A model generated the notes under the pieces. The model had not been told where the DNA came from. It did not search any database and was given only the letters and a program-made list of their open reading frames with translations. Of a DNA stretch of 64,000 nt, positions 26,101 to 33,174 are shown piece after piece (position 1 is the stretch's first letter; the number at the start of each line of letters is the position of its first letter). Position numbers and translations under genes: made by a program. Source of the stretch: an uncultured Chitinophaga sp. (GTDB lineage Bacteria; Bacteroidota; Bacteroidia; Chitinophagales; Chitinophagaceae). The stretch spans positions 1 to 64,000 of the forward strand of contig NZ_CAMLHC010000008.1 in NCBI RefSeq assembly GCF_946479755.1, given 5' to 3'.

Positions 26101-28946
26101 ATGTGACCACCTGTCAGAACAACCCGGGCACCCTGATGATCCTCAACCCGGACAACGCGCTCACGTATAAATGGTATACCACACCAACAGGCGGTACCGC
26201 GATCTTTACCGGACCGGTATTCATCACTCCGCCGCTGGCCGCTACCACTACTTACTATGTGGAAGCAGTAGGCGATGTCACCAAGTGTGGCGCACCGTCT
26301 GCACGCACTGCCGGTACCGTAACCGTAGTGCCCGCACCACCGGCGCCTGTGGTAACACCGACAGCTGTTAATACCTGCACCGGTTCCAGCGTAACGCTGA
26401 CCGTACAGAGCCCGCAACCCGGCCTGCGCTACCAATGGAGCGATATAGATGGTAACCTGTTATTCACCGGCACCAGCTATACCTTCAATGCCGACAGCAG
26501 CACCACTTACTATGTAAGAGCGGTGATCGGCGGCAGCTGCACAAGCTGCGGCGGTTGCGGTGGCGCAAGAACAGCTATCCCGATCAAGGTAGGTACAGCA
26601 CCGGCTACACCGACCGTTACAGCCACTTCACTCAATGTGTGCGCTGGCGGCTCCGTAACACTCAGCATCCAGAACCCCGTAGCCGGTACAACCTATAAAT
26701 GGTTCAGCGCCGCCACCGGCGGTACCCAGCTCGGAACAGGTACTACCTTCGCTACCGGCCCGCTGACAGTGACCACCGACTTCTACGCAGAAGCCAGCAA
26801 CGGTACCTGCACCAGCCCGGTAAGAGCTAAAGTGACCGTGAGCGTAGGCACCGCACCAACACCGGTACTCGAATCCAATGCACTGACTGTCTGCACAGGA
26901 TCTACCGCTACACTGCGCGTGATCTCTCCGGCAAACAATATCACGTACAAATGGTACACAGTACCAACAGGCGGTACAGCCGTCTTCACCGGACCAATAT
27001 ATACCACAGGCCCGCTGACCACCACAACAGACTTCTATGTAGAAGCTACAGGCGATCCTGCACAGTGCGGCAATCCTTCTGCAAGGGTGAAAGCCACTGT
27101 GACAGTAACCTCCGCTCCTGCTGCTCCGGAAGTAACCGCTACCAGTCTCAGGACCTGCGCCGGCACCGGTGTAACAGTGTCCGTGAAGAACGCACAGCCT
27201 GGATTTATCTACCGGTGGTACGACGCAGCAACAGGTGGCAACCTGCTCTTCACCGGTGAAGTGTATAACATACCGGTTGTCAACAGCACAACCACCTACT
27301 ACGTACAGGCCAATATCGGCACCGGTTGCTCCAGCGCCACCAGGACAGGCGTAACCGTTAACGTAGACCCTGCGCCGGCCATGCCGACCGTAGCGGCCAA
27401 TAACCTGACCATCTGCATCGGCGGTACCGCCACCTTCAGTATCCAGAACCCGGACCCTGCACTGACCTACAACTGGTACAGTGCCCCGGCTAACGGCACA
27501 CTGCTGGCTACCGGCCCAAGCTATACTACCGGCCCGCTGAACGCTACTACTACCTTCTACGTGGCAGCAGTCAACAACAAAGGATGCGGAAGTTCCCGCG
27601 CTGGTGTAACAGCCACCGTGATCACGACCATCGACGCTCCGCTGGCCGATCCGAAAACAACCTGCGCAGGTCAGACCATCACCCTGTCTGTCAAGAACAG
27701 CGTAACCGGCGTGATCTACAAATGGTACACTACACCAACAGGCGGAACACCTGTATTCACTGGTGCTAACTACACCATCACACCGGCCGCTAACGCGACT
27801 TACTACCTTGAAGCTGCTACCAGCGGTGGTTGTGTAAGCGCCAGCAGAACAGCGGTGAACGTCACTGTAAATGCCGCACCGGCCGTACCAACAGTGGTAA
27901 ACGCTACGCTCCAGACTTGTCAGGGCCAGACCGTGACACTGAACGTACAGGGCCCGAACGCAGCACTCACGTACAAATGGTATACTACCGCAACCGGCGG
28001 AACAGCCATATCAACCGGCAGCAGCTTTACAACGCCACCGGTTACCGCAAATGCGATGTACTATGTGGAAGCCATTAATGCTAACGGCTGTCCGAGTGCA
28101 ACACGCACCGCTGTAAGTGTTCAGCTGATCAACGCACCGGCCGCACCGACTGTTACCGGCAACGAAAACGGTATCTGCCCGGGTAAAACAGCCACGCTGA
28201 CAGCCAATTCAACTACACCAGGTGTCACCTTCAACTGGTACACAACACCAACAGGCGGCACACCAACATTTACCGGTCCGGTGTTCACCACACCTGCGCT
28301 GAATACCACCACTACCTACTATGTGGAAGCGGCAAGCGCCTCCGGTGGATGTACAGGCGTAGGGGCAAGAACAGCTGCGATCGTCAGCATGCTGCAACCG
28401 CTTGCCACACCGAACGTGGTGGCCACCAACATCACTGCCACCAGCGTCACCTTCAGCTGGAACGCTGTTCCGGGTGCTGTACGCTACGAAGTGACCCTCG
28501 ACAACGGCGCTACGTTCATCGCACCAAGCACCGGCCCGAATGGTACATCACATACCGTGATCAACCTGCAGCCTAACCAGCTCCTGAAGTTCGGTGTAAG
28601 AGCCATCGGTGCGAGCGATTGTCAGACCAGCGCGTTGGGCAGCGTTACTTGTACAACATCCAACCCGCAAGGCAACAACATCTTCATACCGAACCTCTTC
28701 AGCCCGAACGGCGACGGTGTCAACGATGTGTTGTATGTGTACGGAACCGCTATCGCCCAGCTCGAATTCAGAGTGTACAACCAATGGGGTCAGCTGGTAT
28801 TCACCTCCAAAGACCAACGTCAGGGATGGGATGGTACCATGAGCGGACAAAAACAACCGGTAGGTGTGTATGTATACATCGTAAGGGCGACTATGCAGGA
28901 TGGACAGATCATCACGAAGAAAGGTAACGTCACCCTTATGCGGTAA
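17199..28946 (+). CDS. Giant SprB-like surface adhesin, Ig-like repeats, T9SS type B sorting domain
   Basis: About 3,915 residues, secreted by the T9SS. The start is ATG 17199, giving a signal peptide (FLGNLLLLLTAFGMIAQPATAQ, about 44-65); the longer frame begins with TTG at 17106 and lacks support. Order: seven copies of an unrecognised ~150-residue module (from about 17390, 17900, 19215, 20502, 21798, 23043 and 24300), the later ones separated by Ig-like domains; then about 14 consecutive Ig_7-type domains (24750-28390; pattern C-G-x-TLxV...YxWY...ATGGT...TYYVEA); a fibronectin III-like domain (28395-28650); and the CHU_C type B sorting domain (NIFIPNLFSPNGDGVNDVL... to the C-terminus). Downstream are its SprF and OmpA partners, as in gliding and adhesin loci. 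Likely roles are adhesion, gliding or biofilm; the ligand is unknown. Confidence 0.93.
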   Translation: MHSNTTPNCPFIAAPITRSWAKSALNTPVLLFFKRHTRLFLGNLLLLLTAFGMIAQPATAQTQTQRVYATTQTNAVDITGIGLCALCGVNNPGNAVDVTGSFLQTSSQISAPVVLSVLGQVTVSQTLIFPAGQLPTASTPAVVKIGAGDALSLALAGSITVQAYNGNTPVGSPAPITNALLNLLASGNQAEVFIPAPGAAYDRVRVSIRADLLSALVNINVYAAYYNTPATGTINCNTPIDVLYGVNGTLAGVGSVSNAPNAADGNVATFAQMFSAVSTTLADSYTQLTAVYPGLSKAGDSVRIVTSNAGALLSAQLLNAITIVTYNQGTVVDSLTGNSALLKIDLLSGGSGPQTLTFASTGVFDHIQVRFGAIVSGLATLNVNEIQRFSPSPATTGGSVVKTTCLGTPITLSVSNPDNANYNYTWYDSTQTTVVGSGSSFQAPATTAGAFRYYVSASLKTCSASESAKALVTVLVNNFAAAADITVPPTTAVCANTATITPTATNPSGTPTFKWYKDINKTTQITDGLVEGAISYAIDAATGKLTITGLTAPSTTFYVSITDSTHCENQAGALASATVTVGTSPVPPVTASSVSGTVNQPVTLTASAPAGTIEWYTDTTLAPVATGPSYNVGPFATPGVHTYFVGVRLAGGCSSSRIRVDVTVTTAGTPVSCNAATQQASGTTLGCVLCAINNPTFSVDSDPNNFTQLNVPVGLLGGAAFQQLIFPQPGAALDSIRFDLEFPGGLADVSLLGGVVLTVANGTTVVARDTLTELLHLTLLTSTRGYVTIPARGVFDRVEVKMTGTLNLLNAVNIYGARIISPNPTTLVRNVQACVGSTATLTATPAPGTSVQWYADSTTTTALGPNPYTTPVLNTAGTVTYWAQVIGTNGCANPDRIPVVVTVNALATAADINIADTTLGCVSNTAVLKPTSATVLDSVFTWYKDANKTTAITNGLTEGAVHYALDSVGNLTITGLALGNYTYYVAVSGSNRCENAAGALKPAVVSIVNAPAAPVVTGTVVVATGQQATLTASPVPGAVINWYADSTTTTIAGTGTSFVVGPFTNPGTYSYFAAVSIPGACSSARVRVNVEVTGPVIPSPDCNVPTTQVSGTTLGCVLCSVQNPTNDIDSSQTNFTRLNIPVGLLGGSVYQQLIFPNPGAAGDSIRLTMAAPGGLADVSLFGGVVITQYNGTTAVKADTLADLLTLRLLSGQQFYATVAATGTYDRVEVKLTGLANLLNSIDIYGARILYPNPAISGTGATVCVNEKATLSVTPAAGTTVRWFADSTSTTVLSSQNTYTTDTLKIPGKVTYYVQVVGANNCANPDRIPVSVVVKPLGTPANINLADTIYHCESNVITLKPLTTTVTNPVFTWYKDANKTIAITDGLTEGAVHYALDSVGNLSITGLVQGLYPYYVAVSGSSHCENAAGALKKTTVKVVDAPESPLVTGTVTVATGQQATLTASSSMPGAVIRWYADSTTTTIAGTGTSFVVGPFSNPGTYSYFAAVGSNTNICSSARVRVDVVVTGPVIPSPDCNVPTSQTSGTSLGCVLCSVQNPTNDIDSSQTNFTRLSMPVGLLGGSVFQKLIFPNPGAAGDSIRLTMAAPGGLADVSLFGGVVITQYNGTTAVKADTLADLLTLRLLSGQQFSATVAATGTYDRVEVKLTGLANLLNSIDIYGARILYPNPTISGTGDTVCVNQKATLSVTPAAGTTVRWYASATSTTVLSSQNTYTTDTLRTPGIVTYYVQAVGANNCANPDRVPVNVTVSPAPVVPGPDQTLNLCPGTSAALAVTNPNNQLTYNWYNVATGGTKLNADSGYVFNVPNITKDTTFYVEAVSACGAVSPRQAFHIVISASLSAPVVTPNPDSVNIGTQAVLKATSNAANVVFTWYGSQAGNDSLFTGPTYAPPTQNTPGTVTYWVKASINGSCSSIRVPAVVVYGTFNTPTPVPCEGATTQTIGGSGLLVLGNVYNPQLAVDNDASTAASLVINLGALNATVWEKAGFNGLSAPGDTVRVLLSDPGVILSASLLGGVQLTTYNGNAPQDSVIVSDPLVKLSLLSNGTQAIAEFVPTKPFDAVQVKLKSGIVGALTEIGFNYAQRALAKPAVQATQVAVCAGNTATLNVQNPVAGITYRWYTSNGTYLTGKDGATLTTGALTADTSFFVEAFRNGCASTGRTQVAVKVAAAPAAPTVQSNDVKVCPGSDAVLAIANPLAGYTYNWYNVATGGTKLNADSGFTYKVVNVTAAATYYVEAFNDSCNTTSATRTAVNVGTAATLPAPTVTPNPDTVVVNQQPVFTASASTANAQFYWFATQTATDTLFKGAQFAAPASATVGTKTYWVVAAIPGGSCSSARVPVTVVTVTDRQDPVPCEGASSFTIGGSGLLVLGNVYNPQLAVDNSANTYSSLVIDLGILNASVWERAFFNGVSTPGDTVKVMVTNPGQVLSAALLASLQLTSYNGTTAGDSVLVSNPLVNINLLSGGRSALLSFVPTKPFTGVEVKLKSGIAGALTEVGFNYAQRAIVRPTVQVINSNICKGQRATLKVVNPAAGVTYGWYDSKGNHLLDSIAYLTSPTLDSGTYTYTVRAMRNNCSGAASLPATVTVYGTPATPVATKDSVTTCVNTPVTLSVNAVPGVNFNWYDAATGGAKLASNTNTYTTPANLAVGTYKFYVEGVNANNCANAGARAVITLMVTNASTAADINVTDQNICAGDTARLTPTSATVQNPVFKWYANPDKTGPITQGVSAAGVLTISGLAQGTYTYYVSVSSAGNCENAAGDLKAAHVTVNKRSTAADIITRDTTVCAKTTVTLTASSTTVTNPVFKWYKDAALQTLLFTGASYTTPVITANTTYYVTVEGSNSCANAAGAAKAVNVNLTSIQTPTISASNTNICAGDSVVLSVQNPVNTLTYRWYNVATGGTALFTGPVYIVRNLTVSTDFYVQASAGSCSDTTRVKISIGVGTAPTPVLVASNVTTCQNNPGTLMILNPDNALTYKWYTTPTGGTAIFTGPVFITPPLAATTTYYVEAVGDVTKCGAPSARTAGTVTVVPAPPAPVVTPTAVNTCTGSSVTLTVQSPQPGLRYQWSDIDGNLLFTGTSYTFNADSSTTYYVRAVIGGSCTSCGGCGGARTAIPIKVGTAPATPTVTATSLNVCAGGSVTLSIQNPVAGTTYKWFSAATGGTQLGTGTTFATGPLTVTTDFYAEASNGTCTSPVRAKVTVSVGTAPTPVLESNALTVCTGSTATLRVISPANNITYKWYTVPTGGTAVFTGPIYTTGPLTTTTDFYVEATGDPAQCGNPSARVKATVTVTSAPAAPEVTATSLRTCAGTGVTVSVKNAQPGFIYRWYDAATGGNLLFTGEVYNIPVVNSTTTYYVQANIGTGCSSATRTGVTVNVDPAPAMPTVAANNLTICIGGTATFSIQNPDPALTYNWYSAPANGTLLATGPSYTTGPLNATTTFYVAAVNNKGCGSSRAGVTATVITTIDAPLADPKTTCAGQTITLSVKNSVTGVIYKWYTTPTGGTPVFTGANYTITPAANATYYLEAATSGGCVSASRTAVNVTVNAAPAVPTVVNATLQTCQGQTVTLNVQGPNAALTYKWYTTATGGTAISTGSSFTTPPVTANAMYYVEAINANGCPSATRTAVSVQLINAPAAPTVTGNENGICPGKTATLTANSTTPGVTFNWYTTPTGGTPTFTGPVFTTPALNTTTTYYVEAASASGGCTGVGARTAAIVSMLQPLATPNVVATNITATSVTFSWNAVPGAVRYEVTLDNGATFIAPSTGPNGTSHTVINLQPNQLLKFGVRAIGASDCQTSALGSVTCTTSNPQGNNIFIPNLFSPNGDGVNDVLYVYGTAIAQLEFRVYNQWGQLVFTSKDQRQGWDGTMSGQKQPVGVYVYIVRATMQDGQIITKKGNVTLMR
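19215..22500 (+). repeat. ~1.29-kb internal repeat units of the adhesin (three)
   Basis: Equivalent cysteine codons of the module fall at 19215, 20502 and 21798, giving periods of 1287 and 1296 bp. Units 2 and 3 are nearly identical in DNA over the module (about 20540-20960 versus 21836-22255), differing mostly at third codon positions. Each full unit is one ~150-residue module plus two Ig-like domains. Confidence 0.9.
23043..24765 (+). repeat. Second internal repeat pair of the adhesin (period 1257 bp)
   Basis: Modules starting CEGATTQTIGGSGLLVLGNV (23043) and CEGASSFTIGGSGLLVLGNV (24300) are closely similar over about 150 residues and separated by Ig-like domains. They form a subfamily distinct from the 1.29-kb units. 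Confidence 0.85.
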
Positions 28947-28989
28947 ACGACAGGAACAGAAACCCGTAGATTAATAAAATAATAAACTA

Positions 28990-29026
28990 GCCGGGGTGCA
29001 TGCCAGGCACCGGTCTGCACCCCGGC
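28990..29026 (+). terminator. Hairpin between adhesin and SprF genes (attenuator or partial terminator)
   Basis: A perfect 11-bp GC-rich stem (28990-29000 with 29016-29026) with a 15-nt loop is followed by aattttg. Placed 44 bp after the adhesin stop and 28 bp before the SprF start, it may lower downstream expression or protect the mRNA end. Confidence 0.55.
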
Positions 29027-29053
29027 AATTTTGAACAAGTAAAAAATGTTCCT

Positions 29054-30064
29054 ATGAAAAGGATCTTTATTGTTGCAGTACTTTTATGGAGCAGTTTGTT
29101 GCCCTGGCAGTCTTTTGCACAGGTAGACCCGCACTTCTCCCAGTATTATGCCTACCCGATGTGGCTGAACCCCGCATTGACAGGCGTAATTGACGGAGAT
29201 TACCGGATCTCCGGGAATTACCGCAACCAGTGGGCAAACTATGGAAAACCCTTCTCTACCGCCGGTGTTTCCGTCGATGCCGCCACCGATAAAAATATTG
29301 GCGTAGGCCTCAACGTCCTTAATATGTCTGCCGGCGATGCAGGATACAATTTCTTCAACGCCATGGCCAACGTATCCTATACCGGCGTACGGTTCGGTCA
29401 AACCAAAACCAGCCAGATCGTATTCGGTATCCAGGCTGGTGTCATCAACCGCCGCGTAGACCCGGCCAAATTCCAGACCGGCAGCCAGTACAAACCCACC
29501 ATCGGCTTCGATCCCAGTATCGCCAACGGTGAAAATGTAACGACTACCTCTTCCACCGTTTTTGATGCAGGCGCCGGCGCCATGTTCTTCGACGGCAATC
29601 CTAATCATGTGCTCAACCCTTTTGTGGGATTTGCAGCAGCACACCTCACCGGCCCCAAAGATCCTTTCTCCGGCGGCACCGGTGAAGAAAAGAAACTGCC
29701 CGTACGCTACCTCGTTCACGGCGGTACAAAAATCAAACTCAACGATGCTGTAAGCCTTACCCCTACCGGCCTGTACATGCGCCAGGGGAACGCCGAGGAA
29801 ATAGTGGCCGGCATGTACGCACAACTATTGGTAAATCCCGAATTCGATTTCCTGGTAGGTGGCAACTACCGCTTTAATGACGCAGTCATTCCTTTCGCCG
29901 GCTTCCATTTCAAAGGTTTTGTCCTGGGCCTCAGCTATGACGCCAACTCTTCAAATATGCGCCGCCTTGTCAACGGCAGCCAGAGCTTTGAAGTATCCCT
30001 GTCCTTTATCAGCAGAAAAAGAAGGGTGTTGAATGAAGAATACTTCATCTGCCCGAGATTATAG
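29054..30064 (+). CDS. PorP/SprF family T9SS outer-membrane protein
   Basis: 336 residues from the ATG at 29054, which starts a clean signal peptide (MKRIFIVAVLLWSSLLPWQSFAQ). The upstream in-frame 18 codons from 29000 overlap the hairpin and are rejected. The mature start VDPHFSQYYAYPMWLNPALTG is the hallmark of PorP/SprF, and the rest is a 14-strand-like barrel. SprF proteins are encoded next to type B adhesins and are needed for secretion or anchoring of the cognate adhesin, so this is probably the dedicated partner of the giant protein upstream. Confidence 0.95.
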   Translation: MKRIFIVAVLLWSSLLPWQSFAQVDPHFSQYYAYPMWLNPALTGVIDGDYRISGNYRNQWANYGKPFSTAGVSVDAATDKNIGVGLNVLNMSAGDAGYNFFNAMANVSYTGVRFGQTKTSQIVFGIQAGVINRRVDPAKFQTGSQYKPTIGFDPSIANGENVTTTSSTVFDAGAGAMFFDGNPNHVLNPFVGFAAAHLTGPKDPFSGGTGEEKKLPVRYLVHGGTKIKLNDAVSLTPTGLYMRQGNAEEIVAGMYAQLLVNPEFDFLVGGNYRFNDAVIPFAGFHFKGFVLGLSYDANSSNMRRLVNGSQSFEVSLSFISRKRRVLNEEYFICPRL

Positions 30065-30136
30065 GGATATAGTTAAACAAGTGGATATAACAGAAGTGGA
30101 TACCTTATTTCTCCAGACCATAGAATTAGAACCTTC

Positions 30137-32191
30137 ATGAAAAAAATTACACTTCTTGTACTGGTAATTTTTGCAGGGCTGATTAATTCGATACAGGCGC
30201 AATACGTAGTTGATTTTAAACATACGGCAGACGTATATTACAACGCCAAGGACTATTATTCGGCAGCACAGTATTACAATAAAGCCCTCGGCACTTTCAA
30301 GGTGAAACCGGAACAGATATTACCTTATGCCGTCGCCAACGCAGCCCCGCCCAGTGGTAAGTTCAAAGACTATCAGCAGGTAGTGTCCCGGCTGGCAGAA
30401 TCCTACCGGCTTTATCATGATTTCGGAAACGCCGAAACCTGGTATTCCCAGGTGGTAGGGTTCAATAATCCCCAGTTTATACAAGCTAAATATTGGTACG
30501 GCGTATGCCTCAGAGCCAATGGAAAATACGACGAAGCACTGAAGCAGTTCAACGATTTTAAAGCCAGCTACACCGGTGCAGATGAACTGTCTACCCGCGT
30601 ACCACTGGAAATCGCCAACTGCGAATTTGCTTTAAGCGAAGCCGGTAAACAACCCCGTTTTACCATCGTGAAACTAGCCGGCAATGTGAACGAAGGCGGC
30701 GCTAACTATGCACCGGTAGTAGTGAACCCCCAAACACTGATGTTTACTTCTTCCCGCGCAGAAACACCGGTAACGCCTACCGGTCAGCCGGAAAAGAAAA
30801 AGGACAGAAAAGGAACACCTTACGTAAATGACCTCTATACTGCCAGTGGCGGCGGCAGTGATTTCGGTAACAGCCAGAAACTGAATATTCCCGCTGCGAA
30901 AGGGTATGACCAGGGTGTATCTTCCATCTCCCCCGATGGCAACTCCATGTATATGACCCGCTGGTCTGTAAAAAACGGGGTGAAACAGGCGGACATCTAC
31001 CTGAGCACCAAACAGAACGGTACCTGGTCAGAACCGCAGAAAATGGGCAGCAATATCAATATGGACGGCTATAACTCCATGCAGCCCTACATTACGGCGG
31101 ACGGCAAATACCTGCTGTTTGCGTCTAACAGGCCCGGTGGTATGGGTAAATACGATATCTGGTACTGCGTGATGAACAGCAACGCCCCCGGCAACGCCCG
31201 CAATATGGGGACTACCATCAACACCAAAGATGAAGAACAGGCGCCCTTCTATGACGCGGAAAAAAATGTGCTGGTATTCAGTACAGACGGCCGCGTTGGT
31301 CTCGGTGGGCTGGACTTTTTCCAGAGCGAAGGTGACTTCGGCACCTGGTCAAACCCGGTAAACATGGGCAAACCGCTGAATTCTCCCAAAGATGATATCT
31401 ACTATTCCGCGATCGACAACACACATCCTTTTGCGGAAGGATTTATCAGCTCCGACCGGGAATCTGTTTGCTGCCTCGAAGTATTCAGTATTAAAAGAAT
31501 ACGGAAAATGGCCAGCGGCCTGATCGTGGACTGTGATACGCATCAGCCGCTCGCAGGCGCTACCATCACCCTGCTGGATACGGTAAGGCAGAAAACACTG
31601 AAGAAAATCACGCTCGATGCTACCGGACGTTATTCCTTTGAGGTAGACCCGCAGCGTTATTATAAAATTATTGCTGAAAAAGAAAACTACTTCACCAAGA
31701 GCCTCTACTTTAAATCAGACGAACTTACCAGGGTGGACTCTCTCGATAACCCAACCCTCTGTCTGAAACATTACGAAGTAGAGAAACCTATTGTCCTGAA
31801 CAATATCTACTATGATTTTGGTAAAGCGACCCTGCGTCCGGAATCCAAAGTGGTATTGGATACCGTGGTGGATATGCTCAATGATAACCCGAAACTGATG
31901 ATCGAAATGTCTGCGCATACAGACAGCGTAGGATCAGATAAGTTCAACATGAAACTGTCTCAGTCCCGTGCACAGTCCTGCGTGGATTACCTGATCAGCA
32001 AGGGTATTTCTTCGCAGCGGTTAATTGCTAAAGGCTATGGTAAGTCCCGTCCTGTGGCGCCTAACTCACTACCTAATCATAAAGACAATCCGGAAGGCCG
32101 TCAACAAAACAGGCGTACGGAATTTAAGGTGTTACGCAAGCAGATGCCTGTATTGACCAACGATACCAACGAAAATCAGTCGTCACAATAG
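30137..32191 (+). CDS. PorE/SprD-like OmpA-family protein (TPR-PD40-CRD-OmpA)
   Basis: 684 residues: signal peptide (MKKITLLVLVIFAGLINSIQA), TPR-like helices (about 25-160), WD40-like PD40 beta-propeller repeats (about 180-450; SSISPDGNSMYMTRW, PYITADGKYLLFASNRPGG), a carboxypeptidase-regulatory-like beta domain (about 460-540; GLIVDCDTHQPLAGATITLL) and a C-terminal OmpA peptidoglycan-binding domain (NIYYDFGKATLRPES... SRAQSCVDYLISKGI). This is the PorE/SprD architecture, tying T9SS outer-membrane parts to peptidoglycan. Unlike lipoprotein PorE, no lipobox Cys is visible. It follows SprF by 72 bp and ends the operon at a terminator. Confidence 0.92.
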   Translation: MKKITLLVLVIFAGLINSIQAQYVVDFKHTADVYYNAKDYYSAAQYYNKALGTFKVKPEQILPYAVANAAPPSGKFKDYQQVVSRLAESYRLYHDFGNAETWYSQVVGFNNPQFIQAKYWYGVCLRANGKYDEALKQFNDFKASYTGADELSTRVPLEIANCEFALSEAGKQPRFTIVKLAGNVNEGGANYAPVVVNPQTLMFTSSRAETPVTPTGQPEKKKDRKGTPYVNDLYTASGGGSDFGNSQKLNIPAAKGYDQGVSSISPDGNSMYMTRWSVKNGVKQADIYLSTKQNGTWSEPQKMGSNINMDGYNSMQPYITADGKYLLFASNRPGGMGKYDIWYCVMNSNAPGNARNMGTTINTKDEEQAPFYDAEKNVLVFSTDGRVGLGGLDFFQSEGDFGTWSNPVNMGKPLNSPKDDIYYSAIDNTHPFAEGFISSDRESVCCLEVFSIKRIRKMASGLIVDCDTHQPLAGATITLLDTVRQKTLKKITLDATGRYSFEVDPQRYYKIIAEKENYFTKSLYFKSDELTRVDSLDNPTLCLKHYEVEKPIVLNNIYYDFGKATLRPESKVVLDTVVDMLNDNPKLMIEMSAHTDSVGSDKFNMKLSQSRAQSCVDYLISKGISSQRLIAKGYGKSRPVAPNSLPNHKDNPEGRQQNRRTEFKVLRKQMPVLTNDTNENQSSQ

Positions 32192-32229
32192 ACCCTGATT
32201 GTTTTTCCATATCCTAATAGAAACAACAG

Positions 32230-32260
32230 AATAGCCGGCGGACAGCCGGCTATTTCTTTT
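32230..32260 (+). terminator. Intrinsic terminator of the adhesin operon
   Basis: A 10-bp perfect stem (32230-32239 with 32245-32254) and 5-nt loop is followed by a T-rich tail, 38 bp after the OmpA-family stop. Confidence 0.88.
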
Positions 32261-32300
32261 TCATCACACTATACCAGAACAGTTTTAATGGTATAAAAAG

Positions 32301-32816
32301 TTAATTGGCTTTGCCAACGTTACCAATAGCTAGGGTGTCTGCAGAGAAACGGCTGTGTTTTACCTTGAGATTGGCTATATACTTCACCGCATCATCATAC
32401 TTGAAAGATATTTCTTTGGTAGCGCCTGCAGCCTGCCGTAATGTAACTTTCTTTACATTTTTAAACAGTTCCACTGCCAGCAGGCCACCATTACCTTTTG
32501 CGTCCACCGCTTTTAACGTATCTGTTGTAGGTGCCAGATAGGTACCACCAATGAAATACACCTGGTGTATGGTGTCTTTCTTGTTTTTACCCAGCATTAA
32601 AATTACGTTGATGGAACTGTCCGTATTTTCAGTAATCGTAACAGCGCCTGTTTCGCGGGCAGCATCGGTACCCGCACCGTGTAACTTAAAGGTAATGTTA
32701 CGTGGCTCCGGAGCAGGAGGCGGACTGTCGTCCTTGTTGCAGGCGGTGAAGGCTATGCCCAATACAGTAGCAGCTACGACTCCCGTTTTGAGAGCGTGTT
32801 TATGAAACATGAACAT
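32301..32816 (-). CDS. Small lipoprotein of unknown function
   Basis: 171 residues. The N-terminus is a lipoprotein signal (VVAATVLGIAFTAC) followed by a Pro-rich linker (DDSPPPAPEPRN). The mature part is beta-rich and Lys-rich with no family recognised; a start at Met3 is also possible. It is monocistronic, convergent with the OmpA-family gene and divergent from the MATE exporter. Confidence 0.7.
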   Translation of the reverse strand: MFMFHKHALKTGVVAATVLGIAFTACNKDDSPPPAPEPRNITFKLHGAGTDAARETGAVTITENTDSSINVILMLGKNKKDTIHQVYFIGGTYLAPTTDTLKAVDAKGNGGLLAVELFKNVKKVTLRQAAGATKEISFKYDDAVKYIANLKVKHSRFSADTLAIGNVGKAN

Positions 32817-33058
32817 GATGTCTGTTTTACGAAGGTTAAATTGGATAAAGTTGACTATTTGGTTTCCCTATAGGTTTCAGCGCGCTTACTGTGATGTTAA
32901 ACGGGAGGCAGTATTAAATGTTACAACCTTTGCACAAAATATTCTGCTGGTAAAGAGGAGTGTGAACGAAAGGCTTATCTGTATTGTGTTTTGATGTTTT
33001 GTTTTTTAGGCAGATGTCAGATAGAAGTTGTAACAATATATTTTTTCTGTATAGAAAT

Positions 33059-33088
33059 TTTGACTTTTAGAAAAAACGGCTACTTTTG
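33059..33088 (+). promoter_or_regulatory. Promoter of the MATE gene
   Basis: TTTG (33059-33062), an 18-nt spacer and TACTTTTG (33081-33088) match the Bacteroidota -33/-7 consensus. The predicted transcription start is around 33095. Confidence 0.65.
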
Positions 33089-33089
33089 T

Positions 33090-33110
33090 TTTACATCATG
33101 CTGATGTAAA
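33090..33110. promoter_or_regulatory. Palindromic operator over the MATE transcription start
   Basis: Perfect 9-3-9 inverted repeat: tttacatca (33090-33098), spacer tgc, tgatgtaaa (33102-33110). It begins 2 bp after the -7 element, where a bound dimeric repressor would block initiation. The cognate regulator is not identified. Confidence 0.6.
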
Positions 33111-33174
33111 AATAGTAGCATATGAGAAACTAATTTCGCGGACCTCCCGCATTTTCCCCGCTTTAGAATCTTTA

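Larger units (their letters stand above)
32817..33174. other. Intergenic region between lipoprotein and MATE genes
   Basis: 358 bp without a gene. The right part holds the MATE promoter and palindromic operator. In the left part no promoter match for the lipoprotein gene was seen; the short frame at 32809-32994 is not protein-like. Confidence 0.6.

Noticed and set aside
24534..26435. 633-codon minus-strand frame, and similar long antisense frames through the adhesin
   Set aside because: Result of repetitive Thr/Ala/Gly codons on the opposite strand; Gly/Cys/Arg/Tyr-rich composition, no motif.
24750..28390. CRISPR-like periodicity
   Set aside because: The ~250-bp periodicity is coding Ig-like domains with diverged DNA; there are no short identical repeats with unique spacers anywhere in the window.
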